DNA of 64,000 nt from Actinomadura rupiterrae (GTDB taxonomy: Bacteria; Actinomycetota; Actinomycetes; Streptosporangiales; Streptosporangiaceae), in assembly GCF_024172125.1 (NCBI RefSeq), contig NZ_JAMZEA010000002.1:434001-498000 (forward strand), in the 5' to 3' direction. Position numbers and translations under genes: made by a program. Position 1 is the first letter of the stretch; each line of letters starts with the position of its first letter. Below, in pieces: positions 18,538-27,133 of this stretch. The notes below the pieces were generated by a model. That model saw nothing but the letters and a program-made list of their open reading frames with translations. It did not search any database and had not been told where the DNA came from.

Positions 18538-18558
18538 GCCTCATAGGATGTATGAGGC
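18538..18558. promoter_or_regulatory. 8+8 dyad in the decarboxylase promoter region
   Basis: GCCTCATA (18538-18545), GGATG, TATGAGGC (18551-18558): perfect arms, 34 bases before the decarboxylase start codon. It is a likely operator, or else a leader hairpin. No regulator gene is adjacent, so the cognate factor is unknown. Confidence 0.6.
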
Positions 18559-18591
18559 ATTTGTGATCACTGTGTCAGCGATGGAGGTGGC

Positions 18592-19995
18592 ATGGCCCGC
18601 CAGACGAGTCACGGCGCGAAGCAGGCTCTCGCGAGTCAGGCTCTGGGGTCCCCGTGGGGCGACGAGACGGCCGTGGTGGACGCGCTGCTGGACTGGACGC
18701 GCCGCCGGGTCGTGCGGTCGAGCGACCCGAAGAGCACCGCGCGGCCCGCGTCCGAGCTGGCCGACGCGGCCGGCAAGACCGTGACGCCGTCCGGCATCGG
18801 CGCGCGCGAGGCGATGCGGGTGTTCGAGGACGTCCTGCTGCCCGCCACCCGCGCGATGGACGACCCGATGCACCTGGCCTACATCGCCGCCGCGCCGTCC
18901 CGCACCTCCATGGCCTTCGACTGCGTGGTCAGCGCCGCGAACGTGTTCGGCGGGCACTGGGAGACCGGCGCGGGCGCGATCCACGCCGAGAACGAGGCCC
19001 TCGCCTGGCTGGTCGGGCTGCTCGGCTGGCCCGAGACCGCGGGCGGGACGTTCGTCTCCGGCGGCACGACCGGCAACCTGTCCGCGCTCGCGACCGCCCG
19101 CGAGACCGCCCGGCACCGGCTCGGCGGGCGCCCCGAGGGCGGCTGGCGGCTCGCCTGCACCGGCGAGGCGCACTCGTCGATCAAGTCGGTCGCGCGGCTG
19201 CTGGACGCCGACGTCGTCGAGGTCCCGGACGACCGGGGCCGGATGACCGGCGCGGCCCTGCGCGACGTCCTCCAGGCCGAGCGGGACGCCGGACGGACCC
19301 TCTTCGCCGTCGTCGCCACCGCCGGGACGACCAACGGCGGCATCATCGACGACCTCGCCGGCGTCGCCGACGCCTGCGCCGAGTTCGGCGCCTGGATGCA
19401 CGTGGACGGCGCGTACGGCGGCGCCGGGCTCGCCGCCCCGTCCGTCCGGGACCGCTACGACGGCATCGAGCGGGCCGACAGCTTCATCGTCGACCCGCAC
19501 AAGTGGCTGTTCTCCACCTACGACTGCTGCGCGCTGATCTACCGCGAGCCGCGCTACGCCCGCGCCGCGCACACCCAGCACGCCGGGTACCTGGACGAGG
19601 TCGACCGCGAGCAGTGGAACCCGTCCGACCTGGCCGTCCAGCTCACCCGCCGCACCCGCGGCCTGCCGTTCTGGTTCGGCCTCGCCACGCACGGCACCGA
19701 CCGGTACACCGAGGCCGTCGAGACGACTCTCGCCACGTCCCGCCGGGTCGCCGACTACATTCGCGACTCGGGCCACCTGCGGCTGCTGCAGGAGCCGGAC
19801 CTGTCCGTCCTGCTGTTCGAGCGGACCGGCTGGACCGAGGAGCAGTATTCGGCCTGGTCGCGGCAGAACGCGGCGGATGGCGTCATCCTGTGCGTCCCGA
19901 CCAGGTTCGAGGGCCGGAGCGTCCTGCGGCTGGCCTTCGTCAACCCGATGACCCGCGCCGACAAGGTCATCCCCGTCCTCGACACCCTGGTCTAG
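18592..19995 (+). CDS. PLP-dependent group II amino-acid decarboxylase family protein
   Basis: A 467-residue fold-type I PLP enzyme. The cofactor lysine is K304 in VDPHKWLFSTYDC. Upstream blocks are GTFVSGGTTGNLSAL, HSSIKSVARL, VATAGTTNGGIID and WMHVDGAYGG, the usual group II decarboxylase set (glutamate, aspartate, aromatic or diaminobutyrate decarboxylases). The substrate cannot be read from motifs alone. ATG 18592 follows GGAGGTGGC. It converges with the TMEM175-like gene with only three bases between stops. A perfect 8+8 dyad upstream suggests a dedicated regulator. Confidence 0.9.
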   Translation: MARQTSHGAKQALASQALGSPWGDETAVVDALLDWTRRRVVRSSDPKSTARPASELADAAGKTVTPSGIGAREAMRVFEDVLLPATRAMDDPMHLAYIAAAPSRTSMAFDCVVSAANVFGGHWETGAGAIHAENEALAWLVGLLGWPETAGGTFVSGGTTGNLSALATARETARHRLGGRPEGGWRLACTGEAHSSIKSVARLLDADVVEVPDDRGRMTGAALRDVLQAERDAGRTLFAVVATAGTTNGGIIDDLAGVADACAEFGAWMHVDGAYGGAGLAAPSVRDRYDGIERADSFIVDPHKWLFSTYDCCALIYREPRYARAAHTQHAGYLDEVDREQWNPSDLAVQLTRRTRGLPFWFGLATHGTDRYTEAVETTLATSRRVADYIRDSGHLRLLQEPDLSVLLFERTGWTEEQYSAWSRQNAADGVILCVPTRFEGRSVLRLAFVNPMTRADKVIPVLDTLV

Positions 19996-19998
19996 GCG

Positions 19999-20685
19999 CT
20001 ACTCGGGTTCGGCGGGCGCCGAAACGGGCGCGGTTCCGGGGATGCGGGTGCGGGACGCGGGGTTGCGGCGTCCGACCACGAAGTACAGGACGATCAGCGA
20101 GCTGAGCATGAGCGCGCCGATCGGGCTCGCGAGCGCCACCAGCGCCGCGACCAGGTAGCCGACCGGGCCGAGCAGCGACTGCCGCCGCGCCCGGGCGGCC
20201 GTCCCACGCGCCGCCTCGTGCATCAGCTCGGGGTGGCGCGCCAGATGGTGCCAGAACAGCGTGAACCACCCGGACGACACCGCCATGGACACCGCGTAGA
20301 ACACCGCCGCGTCGGCCGCGTGCGGGCGCGTGAGGTGCTCGCCGAGGGTGGCCGTCGGCAGCGGCAGGAAGCTGATCGTCGCCAGCAGGCCGAGGTTGAG
20401 GAACAGCAGCGTCCGGTCCACCCGGACGACCCGGTGGAACAGGTTGTGGTGGTGGATCCAGGCGATCCCGATCACCAGGAACGTCACCGCGTAGGAGTCC
20501 AGCGCCGGCCACTCGTGCCGCAGCGCCGACCACACCGGCTCGTCCCGGCCCGGCCGGTGCACGTCCAGGATCAGCAGCGTCGCGGCGATCGCGATCACGC
20601 CGTCGCTGAAGGCCTGCAGCCGGGCCGGGCTGATCGCCAGCTCGGCGTCGGCCTGCTCCGGGGGAGAGGTGAGGGGTTCGGACAT
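19999..20685 (-). CDS. TMEM175/DUF1211-family membrane channel
   Basis: A 228-residue protein with about six membrane helices. Its first helix carries the family signature LQAFSDGVIAIAATLLILDV (FSD motif), followed by a polar loop, AVTFLVIGIAWIHHHNLFH and further hydrophobic segments. The bacterial members form tetrameric potassium-permeable channels. The N-terminal 18 residues and the C-terminal Pro-rich tail are non-conserved. It converges on the decarboxylase gene and is divergent from the aldo/keto reductase. Confidence 0.9.
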   Translation of the reverse strand: MSEPLTSPPEQADAELAISPARLQAFSDGVIAIAATLLILDVHRPGRDEPVWSALRHEWPALDSYAVTFLVIGIAWIHHHNLFHRVVRVDRTLLFLNLGLLATISFLPLPTATLGEHLTRPHAADAAVFYAVSMAVSSGWFTLFWHHLARHPELMHEAARGTAARARRQSLLGPVGYLVAALVALASPIGALMLSSLIVLYFVVGRRNPASRTRIPGTAPVSAPAEPE

Positions 20686-20732
20686 GGGGGCTCCCGGGGA
20701 ATGAACGTCGGCGTCCTTGGAAGGATCAAACT

Positions 20733-21671
20733 ATGGCTGACACGAAGAGAATCGGATCCCTGGACGTCTTCCCGCTGTGCCTGGGCGGCAACGTCTTCGG
20801 CTGGACGGCCGACCGGGACGGCTCGTTCGCCGTCCTGGACGCCTACCGCGCGGGCGGCGGCAACTTCCTCGACACCGCAGACGGCTACTCGGCCTGGGTG
20901 CCCGGCAACAGCGGCGGCGAGTCCGAGACGATCATCGGGGAGTGGCTCGCGTCCCGCCGGAACCGGGACGAGGTGATCGTGGCGACCAAGGTCGGCGCCC
21001 ACCCGGACCGCAAGGGCCTCGCGCCGGACAACATCCGCGCCGCCGCCGACGACTCGCTGCGCCGCCTCCAGAGCGAGTACATCGACCTGTACTACACCCA
21101 CTTCGACGACGAGTCGGTGCCGGTCGAGGACATCATCGGCGCGATGGACGAGCTGAAGCGGTCCGGCAAGGTCCGCGAGATCGCCGTCTCGAACATCTCG
21201 CCCGAGCGGCTGGAGGCGTCCCTTGCGGCCAGCGAGAAGGAGGGCCTGGCCAAGTACGTCGCGATCCAGCCGCACTACAACCTCGTCCACCGGGACGACT
21301 ACGAGGGCGCCCGGATGGACATCGCGCAGCGGCACGGCCTCGCCGCCGTCCCGTACTACGCGCTCGCGTCCGGCTTCCTGACCGGCAAGTACCGCCCGGG
21401 TGAGAAGGTCGACAGCCCGCGCGCGCAGGGCGCGGGCAAGTACCTGGACAGCGAGCGCGGCCAGAAGGTCCTCGCCGCGCTGGACGCGGTCGCCACCGAG
21501 CGGGACGTCCCGCACGCCACGGTCGCGCTCGCCTGGCTCGCGGGCCGTCCGACCGTCGCCGCGCCGCTCGCGAGCGCCCGCACGGTCGAGCAGCTCCCGG
21601 CCCTGATGCGGGTCGCCGACGTCACCCTCACCGAGGACGAGACCCGCCGCCTCGACGAGGCCTCCGCCTAG
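20733..21671 (+). CDS. Aldo/keto reductase
   Basis: A 312-residue NADPH-dependent TIM-barrel oxidoreductase. The catalytic tetrad is present: D47 (FLDTAD), Y52 (GYSAW), K86 (VATKVG) and H123 (YTHFDDE). The layout fits the AKR11/AKR12-like general stress group rather than the sugar-reductase group. ATG 20733 is preceded by GGAAGGATCAAACT. It is a single gene, divergent from the channel gene. Substrate unknown. Confidence 0.94.
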   Translation: MADTKRIGSLDVFPLCLGGNVFGWTADRDGSFAVLDAYRAGGGNFLDTADGYSAWVPGNSGGESETIIGEWLASRRNRDEVIVATKVGAHPDRKGLAPDNIRAAADDSLRRLQSEYIDLYYTHFDDESVPVEDIIGAMDELKRSGKVREIAVSNISPERLEASLAASEKEGLAKYVAIQPHYNLVHRDDYEGARMDIAQRHGLAAVPYYALASGFLTGKYRPGEKVDSPRAQGAGKYLDSERGQKVLAALDAVATERDVPHATVALAWLAGRPTVAAPLASARTVEQLPALMRVADVTLTEDETRRLDEASA

Positions 21672-21741
21672 CGGACGGCCCGGCTCCCGCAAAGGGGATA
21701 TCGCTTCGCATAGCGGATCTTGGTGGTTGTAGCGTTCCGGC

Positions 21742-22464
21742 GTGCTTCCGTCCACCTTGTTCCTCGTCGTCGGCGGCCTGGCCGTCCTGGTCGGCGCCAT
21801 CGTGCAGAGCAGCATCGGGTTCGGCGTCGGGGTGGTCGCGACACCCGTCGTCGCGCTGCTCTTCCCGAACCTGATGCCGGGCGCGCTGCTGGTCGCGGCT
21901 ACCGTCACGCCGATGTTCACGCTCGTCCGCGAGGTCCGGCACGCCGACCTGTCCGGCCTCGGCTGGGCCTTCGCCGGACGGCTCGCCGGGACACCGCTCG
22001 GCGTGTGGGTCGTCGCCGTCCTGTCGGTGCGCGGGATGGGCCTGGCGGCGGGCTCGCTGGTGCTCGTCGCGCTCGCCGTGACCGCCTACTCCGGCTCCGT
22101 CCCGCGCAACCCGGCCACGCTCGCCGCGGCCGGGATGTTCGCCGGGCTCGGCGGCACCGCCACCGCCATCGGCGGCCCGCCGATCGCGCTGCTCTACCAG
22201 CGCGAGAGCGGCCCCCGGGTGCGCGGCACCCTGGCGATCTTCTTCACCCTCGGCACGCTGATCTCGGTGATCACCCTCGTCGCGCTGCACCAGATGCCCG
22301 AGCGCCAGCTCGTCGCCGGGTTCGCGCTCACCCCGTTCGTCGCCGCGGGCTTCTTCGCCGCCGGGCCGCTGCGCCGCTACCTGGACGGCGGACGCACCCG
22401 CACGGCCGTCCTGGCCCTGGTCGCCGTCTCCGCCACCGCGCTCATCGTGCGTAACCTGATCTGA
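21742..22464 (+). CDS. TauE/SafE-family sulfite/anion exporter
   Basis: A 240-residue membrane protein with about seven helices and two related halves. The characteristic block SSIGFGVGVVATPVVALLFP appears near the N terminus, and a matching one (GMFAGLGGTATAIGGPPIALL) at the start of the second half. Family members export sulfite, sulfoacetate or related organosulfur anions. GTG 21742 begins the first helix. Its stop shares one base with the start of the next gene, so they are co-translated although functionally unrelated. Confidence 0.9.
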   Translation: MLPSTLFLVVGGLAVLVGAIVQSSIGFGVGVVATPVVALLFPNLMPGALLVAATVTPMFTLVREVRHADLSGLGWAFAGRLAGTPLGVWVVAVLSVRGMGLAAGSLVLVALAVTAYSGSVPRNPATLAAAGMFAGLGGTATAIGGPPIALLYQRESGPRVRGTLAIFFTLGTLISVITLVALHQMPERQLVAGFALTPFVAAGFFAAGPLRRYLDGGRTRTAVLALVAVSATALIVRNLI

Positions 22465-23045
22465 TGCCGAAGCCCACCTCCCCGCGCCCGTTCCCGCGTC
22501 CCACGAAGGACGACTTGGAGGCCGCGAAGGACCGGGTGATCCCGGACGTCCTGCCGCCCGAGGACGTCCCGCTGCGGGTGCTGTTCACCGGGATCAACCC
22601 CGGGCTGTACTCGGGCGCGACCGGGCACCACTTCGCGCGTCCCGGCAACCGGTTCTGGCCCGCGCTGTACCGGTCCGGGTTCACGCCGCGGCTGCTGCAC
22701 CCGTCCGAGCAGGACGAGCTGGGCGCGCTCGGCCTCGGCATCACCAACCTCGCGCCCCGCACGACCGCCCGCGCCGACGAGCTGACGCCCGAGGAGCTGC
22801 GCGAGGGCGGGAAGCGCCTCGCCGAGCTGGTCGAGCGCTGCCGTCCGCGGTTCCTGGCCGTGCAGGGCGTTACCGCGTACCGCACCGCGTTCGGGCACCC
22901 CAAGGCGCAGATCGGCCTCCAGGACGACATGATCGGCCCGGCCCGCGTCTGGGTCCTGCCGAACCCCAGCGGCCTCAATGCGAGCTGGCCCCTCGACCGC
23001 ATCGCGGGCGAGCTGGCGCGCCTGCGCGAGGCCGCCGGCGCCTGA
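22464..23045 (+). CDS. mug: Mismatch-specific uracil/thymine-DNA glycosylase
   Basis: A 193-residue protein of uracil-DNA glycosylase family 2. Motif 1 is GINPG at 43-47, which positions water with an Asn. Motif 2 is NPSGLN at 167-172, the loop that enters the DNA minor groove. It would excise uracil or ethenocytosine from G:U mismatches. The start ATG 22464 shares its A with the TGA of the exporter gene. A 13-bp tandem array begins just after the stop. Confidence 0.93.
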   Translation: MPKPTSPRPFPRPTKDDLEAAKDRVIPDVLPPEDVPLRVLFTGINPGLYSGATGHHFARPGNRFWPALYRSGFTPRLLHPSEQDELGALGLGITNLAPRTTARADELTPEELREGGKRLAELVERCRPRFLAVQGVTAYRTAFGHPKAQIGLQDDMIGPARVWVLPNPSGLNASWPLDRIAGELARLREAAGA

Positions 23046-23050
23046 CCCGC

Positions 23051-23128
23051 CGGGACGGCCCGCCAGGACGGGCCGCCGGGACGGGCCGCCGGGACGGGCC
23101 GCCGGGACGGGCCGCCGGGACGGGCCGT
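23051..23128. repeat. Six tandem copies of a 13-bp unit
   Basis: The unit CGGGACGGGCCGC repeats at 23051, 23064, 23077, 23090, 23103 and 23116. The outer copies vary by one or two bases and the inner ones are exact. It starts 6 bases after the mug stop. Because the unit contains GGGCC and GGACGG, it can fold into several alternative hairpins and may act as terminator. Confidence 0.9.
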
Positions 23129-23243
23129 CGGGCAGCGGCCGTGTCCGCATCCGGACGGCGCCGGAAGGCGGTTCTGGCTTATCCGCCCGCATCCGGATAG
23201 GCGACAATCCCTCCGGGGTTACGACAAGTCACCGGGGGCGGCG

Positions 23244-23903
23244 ATGGCCGAAATGGTGTTCTTCACCGACAACTACCAGGATCACTCGACCCACGAGGGA
23301 TACCAGTTCGAGTTCTTCTGCGAGCGCTGCGGCAACGGCTACAGCTCGCCGTTCCAGCACTCGGTGACCGGCTTCGGGGGCCGGCTGCTGCAGCTCGGCG
23401 GCGACCTGGTCGGCGGCGAGGTCGGGGACAAGGCGTCCCGCTTCGGATGGGACGCGCAGTGGCTGCGCTCGTCCACCCGCGGCCGGACCCGCGACCGCGC
23501 GCTCGCCAAGGCCGTCGAGGAGATGGCGCCGCACTTCGTCCAGTGCCACCGCTGCGGCGACTGGTCCTGCAAGGCGATCTGCTGGAACGCCGAGCGCGGG
23601 CTGTGCACCCGCTGCGCGCCGAAGCTCGACCAGGAGATCGCAGGCATGCAGGCCGCCGCGCAGGTCGACCAGCTCAACGACAAGATCCGGCAGCAGGACT
23701 GGACGGCCGGCGTCGACTACAAGGCGCAGGCCACGGCGCGCTGCCCGTCCTGCGGGGGCGACTGCGGCACCGGCAAGTTCTGCCGCGAGTGCGGCCACGC
23801 CCTGGCCGCCGCGCCCGCCGAGAACAAGAAGTTCTGCACCAACTGCGGGACCGACCTCGGCGACTCGAAGTTCTGCGGCGGCTGCGGCTGGCCCGCCGGC
23901 TGA
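23244..23903 (+). CDS. Multi-zinc-ribbon protein of unknown function
   Basis: A 219-residue protein with at least six CxxC knuckles. CERC near residue 27, CHRC near 101 and CTRC near 121 make an N-terminal zinc module, and three closely spaced pairs in the last 50 residues (CPSC, CREC, CTNC, CGGC) form double zinc ribbons. A helical linker (AKLDQEIAGMQAAAQVDQL-like) joins them. No catalytic motif is evident. Such proteins usually bind nucleic acid or act as adaptors. ATG 23244 follows GGGGGCG. It stands alone. Confidence 0.8.
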   Translation: MAEMVFFTDNYQDHSTHEGYQFEFFCERCGNGYSSPFQHSVTGFGGRLLQLGGDLVGGEVGDKASRFGWDAQWLRSSTRGRTRDRALAKAVEEMAPHFVQCHRCGDWSCKAICWNAERGLCTRCAPKLDQEIAGMQAAAQVDQLNDKIRQQDWTAGVDYKAQATARCPSCGGDCGTGKFCRECGHALAAAPAENKKFCTNCGTDLGDSKFCGGCGWPAG

Positions 23904-23964
23904 CCGCGGCCCACGGCGCGGGCCCGGAGGTGCCGCCCGCGGCGCGGGCTGGGGCGCAGAGAGG

Positions 23965-24399
23965 TCAGCCGGGGCTGGACGTCGTGGAGGCGAGCATCGT
24001 GCGCACCTCCGTGACGAGGGTCGCGGACGGTTCCCAGAGGCCGACCTTGCCGAGCGCCACCACCGGGCGGGGCAGCGGGGTCACGTCCGCGAGCCGCCAG
24101 TGGTAGGTCTCGGCGTCGGCCCACGGGCCGCAGTCGCATGTACCGTCCAGGACGGCGCCGTCGCAGACGTCCTCGATCTCGGCGACCGCGATGACCGCGC
24201 CGACGGTGGCGAGGGGGTCGCCGGGGTCCCACCCGGCGGCGAGGACGAGCGGCGAGTCGCACGCGCCGAGGTCCACCCGCAGGGAGGCGTACACCAGGAC
24301 CGGGCCCCGGTACGCGGTGGGCGACGGCTGGTTGAACACGCCCTTGCCGCCCCGCGCCATCGCGAACGCCCACGGCTGCTGGACGCTGATCGCCCTCAA
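23965..24399 (-). CDS. ASCH-domain protein
   Basis: A 144-residue protein beginning MRAISVQQPWAFAMARGGK, the hallmark N terminus of ASCH domains (PUA-like fold, RNA binding). It is followed by RGPVLVYAS and a central GAVIAVAEIEDV strand pair. It most likely recognises RNA or nucleotides. The start is a TTG at 24399 with GGAGG seven bases upstream. No ATG or GTG lies in frame nearby, and the family always begins just there. It is convergent with the zinc-ribbon gene. Confidence 0.85.
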   Translation of the reverse strand: MRAISVQQPWAFAMARGGKGVFNQPSPTAYRGPVLVYASLRVDLGACDSPLVLAAGWDPGDPLATVGAVIAVAEIEDVCDGAVLDGTCDCGPWADAETYHWRLADVTPLPRPVVALGKVGLWEPSATLVTEVRTMLASTTSSPG

Positions 24400-24577
24400 C
24401 CCGTCACCTCCAGTTCTCGCCCGTCCCTCCATCCTGTCCGGTGGAGGCGGCGGGCGTCGCACGGTCGCCGCGAGTACCCGTCCCCGCCGAACGTATCCGC
24501 ACCGCCGCGACAGGCGGAGGTGTCCGCAGGGACAGCCGTCCCTGTTGTTCGGACAACGAGCGGGTGGGGCGGATGGT

Positions 24578-25174
24578 TCAGCTCTGCACCAGTCGTGTGT
24601 AAGCGATGACGTTGTCGACGTAATGGCCGGTTTCGCGGTCGAAGTCGCCGCCGCAGGTGACCAGGCGCAGGGCCGCGTAGTCGAGGTCCTCGGCGTAGAT
24701 CTTCTCACCCGGGAAGGCGGACTTGGCAACCCGCTCCACCCGCTGGACGGCGAACTCGGCGGTCCTGCCGTCCTTCCGGACGACCTGGACGCGGTCCCCC
24801 TCGCGCAGCTCGGTCAGCTTGTTGAAGACGGCCGCCGCGCCGCGCGCGTCCACGTGCCCGAGGACCACCGACGGGCCGGTCTCGCCGGGGGTCGGGCCGT
24901 CCTTCCACCAGCCCGCGAGGTTCGGCTGGTCGAGCGGCGGGACCTCGATCGTCCCGTCCGGCTTCAGGCCCAGGCCGGTGACCGGCGCGGACACGCCGAG
25001 CTTCGGGATCTTGATGGTCGCGGGCTCCGACCGCGGCAGCGCGGACGTCGCATACCGCACCGGCCCCGCCGGACGAGGCCGCGCCCGCCCACCGGGCGTG
25101 CCCGGCCCGTCCGCATAAGGCGAGTCATCCCCGCACCCGCCCGCCAGCAAGCCCGCGACGAGCACCCCGCTCAC
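24578..25174 (-). CDS. Class F sortase
   Basis: A protein of about 198 residues with the class F sortase domain. Catalytic residues visible are H107 (VLGHVDA), C174 (LVTCGGDF) and R180 (DRETGHY), all at family positions. A hydrophobic N terminus ends in LAGGC (C14), so it may be a lipoprotein or simply membrane-anchored. The GTG at 25174 gives an N terminus without basic residues. The frame extends upstream through an Arg-rich stretch but offers only CTG codons, so the true start is uncertain. It lies right after a gene for a surface protein with an APETG tail, its probable substrate. Confidence 0.9.
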   Translation of the reverse strand: MSGVLVAGLLAGGCGDDSPYADGPGTPGGRARPRPAGPVRYATSALPRSEPATIKIPKLGVSAPVTGLGLKPDGTIEVPPLDQPNLAGWWKDGPTPGETGPSVVLGHVDARGAAAVFNKLTELREGDRVQVVRKDGRTAEFAVQRVERVAKSAFPGEKIYAEDLDYAALRLVTCGGDFDRETGHYVDNVIAYTRLVQS

Positions 25175-25212
25175 CAGAGCGAGGTGTCCGAGCGTGGTGC
25201 GACGGCGGGGGA

Positions 25213-26091
25213 TCAGGATCGTCCCTTCGTCGCGCGGCGGCGGAGGGCCAGGCCGGTGCCGGCGAGGACGACGACCGCGGCGCCGGTGCCGATCAGCGGC
25301 GTCCGGTCGGCGGGGCGGCGGGCGGTGCTGCCGTCGCCGGTCTCGGGGGCGCCCTTGGGGATCTGCGGGCCGGGCGCCACCTCGTCCTTGCCCGGACGGG
25401 TGCTGAACACGACGTGCCTGTAGCCGGCGCAGCTGATCGTGACGCGGACGATCGAGGGCAGCGACTTCTCGAACGTCGCCGTCGCCTCCCAGGAGTCCTT
25501 GTCGGTCTCCTTGAACCGCGGTTCCTCGACGAAGGACGACGAGGACGCGCTCGCCTCGGTCGGGCAGTGCACCTTCATGCCGAGCGTCCCGCCCGGCATG
25601 ACCGTCCGGGTGGAGAGGTCGACGTCGTCGAAGCCGAAGTGGAACCCGCCGTCACCGCCGTGGCCCTTGCCGGGCGGCGGCGGGGGAGGCGTGGTCGTCT
25701 TCTCCGGGACGGTCGCGAACAGCGTGAGCGTGCGCGGCCCGCTCGCCGTCATGCAGCCGAACTTGGTGAGGTAGGAGTTGCCCGGCTTGAGCCCCGGCTG
25801 CGTCGCGCCGATCCCGCTCCAGGACGTCCCGCCGGACTTGTCGAAGTGCGCCGGGTCACCCTTCACGAAGATCTCGTTCTGGTCGCCGACGGACGGCTCG
25901 GTCACGCACCCGTCGATGTGGACGGTCACGTCGTCGCCGGGCGCGAACCGCTTGGGCTCGATCGAGACCGAGGGGGCGCCGGGGGCCGGGGCCGCCAGCG
26001 CGGGCGCGGCCCCGGCCGCCAGCGACCCGATCAGGACGGCCCCGGACGCGCCGCCGGCGGCCGCGATGCGTCGGACGGTGCTGCTGCCCAT
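25213..26091 (-). CDS. Secreted surface protein with APETG-type sorting tail
   Basis: A 292-residue exported protein. It has a Sec signal (MGSSTVRRIAAAGG, then a hydrophobic core ending ALAAPA), a first Cys-containing beta-rich domain with two cysteines, a Pro-rich hinge (TTTPPPPPP), and a second beta domain. The C terminus has APETG at 248-252, a hydrophobic helix (about 260-281) and the basic tail RRRATKGRS, the layout of a sortase substrate although the motif is not LPxTG. The sortase gene follows 38 bases later. Function of the two domains is unknown. ATG 26091 has GGGGG five bases upstream. Confidence 0.85.
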   Translation of the reverse strand: MGSSTVRRIAAAGGASGAVLIGSLAAGAAPALAAPAPGAPSVSIEPKRFAPGDDVTVHIDGCVTEPSVGDQNEIFVKGDPAHFDKSGGTSWSGIGATQPGLKPGNSYLTKFGCMTASGPRTLTLFATVPEKTTTPPPPPPGKGHGGDGGFHFGFDDVDLSTRTVMPGGTLGMKVHCPTEASASSSSFVEEPRFKETDKDSWEATATFEKSLPSIVRVTISCAGYRHVVFSTRPGKDEVAPGPQIPKGAPETGDGSTARRPADRTPLIGTGAAVVVLAGTGLALRRRATKGRS

Positions 26092-26160
26092 GGGAACCCC
26101 CTGAGATCGTGCGCGTGCCAGGTCACGAGGCGACTCGTAACGGGGCAGTGTAGAGACAGA

Positions 26161-26194
26161 GATCACTCCTGTGCGCTCTCTCACAGAAGTGATC
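26161..26194. promoter_or_regulatory. 13-bp inverted repeat between the sugar transporter and sortase operons
   Basis: GATCACTCCTGTG (26161-26173) pairs with CACAGAAGTGATC (26182-26194) with one mismatch and an 8-base loop. All flanking genes read leftward, so it could terminate the transporter operon or act in the promoter of the surface-protein gene. Confidence 0.6.
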
Positions 26195-26263
26195 ACTTAT
26201 TGACCGGATCCGGCCACCTCTCTTGTCACTTTCGGACAACGTCCACTACGCGCGGGACGAGCG

Positions 26264-27133
26264 TCAGCCCTTGAGCGCGCCCGCCATGAGGCCGCGCATG
26301 AAGAACCGGCCGAGCAGCAGGTACACCAGCAGCGTCGGCAGGGACGCGAGCAGCGCCTCGGCCATCTGCTGGCTGTAGTTCACCGCCGCCGCGCCCGACC
26401 CGGCCGTGTTGTTCAGCAGGACGGTCACGGGCCAGCTGTCCGGCGCCCCGAGGAACACCGCGAACAGGAAGTCGTTCCACATCGAGGTGAACTGCCAGAT
26501 CAGCACCACCGCGAACGCCGGTCCGGACACCGGCCGGACGATCGACCAGTACGTGCGGAGCATGCCCGCGCCGTCCACCCGGGCCGCCTCGATCAGCTCG
26601 TCCGGGATGGTCACGTAGTAGTTCCGGAAGATCAGCGTGCAGATCGGGATGCCGTAGACGACGTGCGCGAGGACCAGGCCCCGGATCGTCCCGACCAGCT
26701 CCATGTGGGTGAGCAGCCCGGCCAGCGGGATCATCACCGCCTGGTACGGGATGAACATCCCGAACAGGAACAGCGTGAAGACCGCGTCCGCGCCGGGGAA
26801 GCGCCACTTGCTCAGCACGTAGCCGTTCAGCGAGCCCAGCACCGCCGAGATCAGCGACCCCGACACGGCGATCTTGAAGCTGTTCTCCAGGCCGGGCCGC
26901 AGCGAGTCCCAGGCCGCCCGCCATCCGCCGAGGCCCCAGTGCTTCGGCAGGTTCCACGCGGTCGCCGGATCGGCCTCCGACAGCGACTTGAAGCTCGTCA
27001 CCACCAGCACGTACACCGGGATCAGGAACAGCAGGACGAACGCCAGCAGCACGGCGAACCGCAGCGCGCGCATCGCCCGCGCCCCCGCCGTCCGCGACCG
27101 CGGCGCACGGGCGACCGCTCCGGTTGCGCTCAT
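26264..27133 (-). CDS. Carbohydrate ABC transporter permease (MalG type, CUT1)
   Basis: A 289-residue inner-membrane permease with six helices. The conserved cytoplasmic EAA loop is LIEAARVDGAGMLRTYWSIV. The N-terminal helix (FAVLLAFVLLFLIPVYVLV) is typical of MalG-like subunits. ATG 27133 is chosen because a GGAG lies 7-8 bases upstream and the transmembrane fold begins soon after. ATG 27202 would add 23 low-complexity residues. The start lies within a threefold repeated sequence that also encodes a 31-codon mini-ORF. It pairs with the adjacent MalF-type gene. The ATPase is not nearby. Confidence 0.92.
   Translation of the reverse strand: MSATGAVARAPRSRTAGARAMRALRFAVLLAFVLLFLIPVYVLVVTSFKSLSEADPATAWNLPKHWGLGGWRAAWDSLRPGLENSFKIAVSGSLISAVLGSLNGYVLSKWRFPGADAVFTLFLFGMFIPYQAVMIPLAGLLTHMELVGTIRGLVLAHVVYGIPICTLIFRNYYVTIPDELIEAARVDGAGMLRTYWSIVRPVSGPAFAVVLIWQFTSMWNDFLFAVFLGAPDSWPVTVLLNNTAGSGAAAVNYSQQMAEALLASLPTLLVYLLLGRFFMRGLMAGALKG

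Noticed and set aside
23051..23128. CRISPR array at the 13-bp repeats
   Set aside because: Units are contiguous with no spacers and no cas genes are near.
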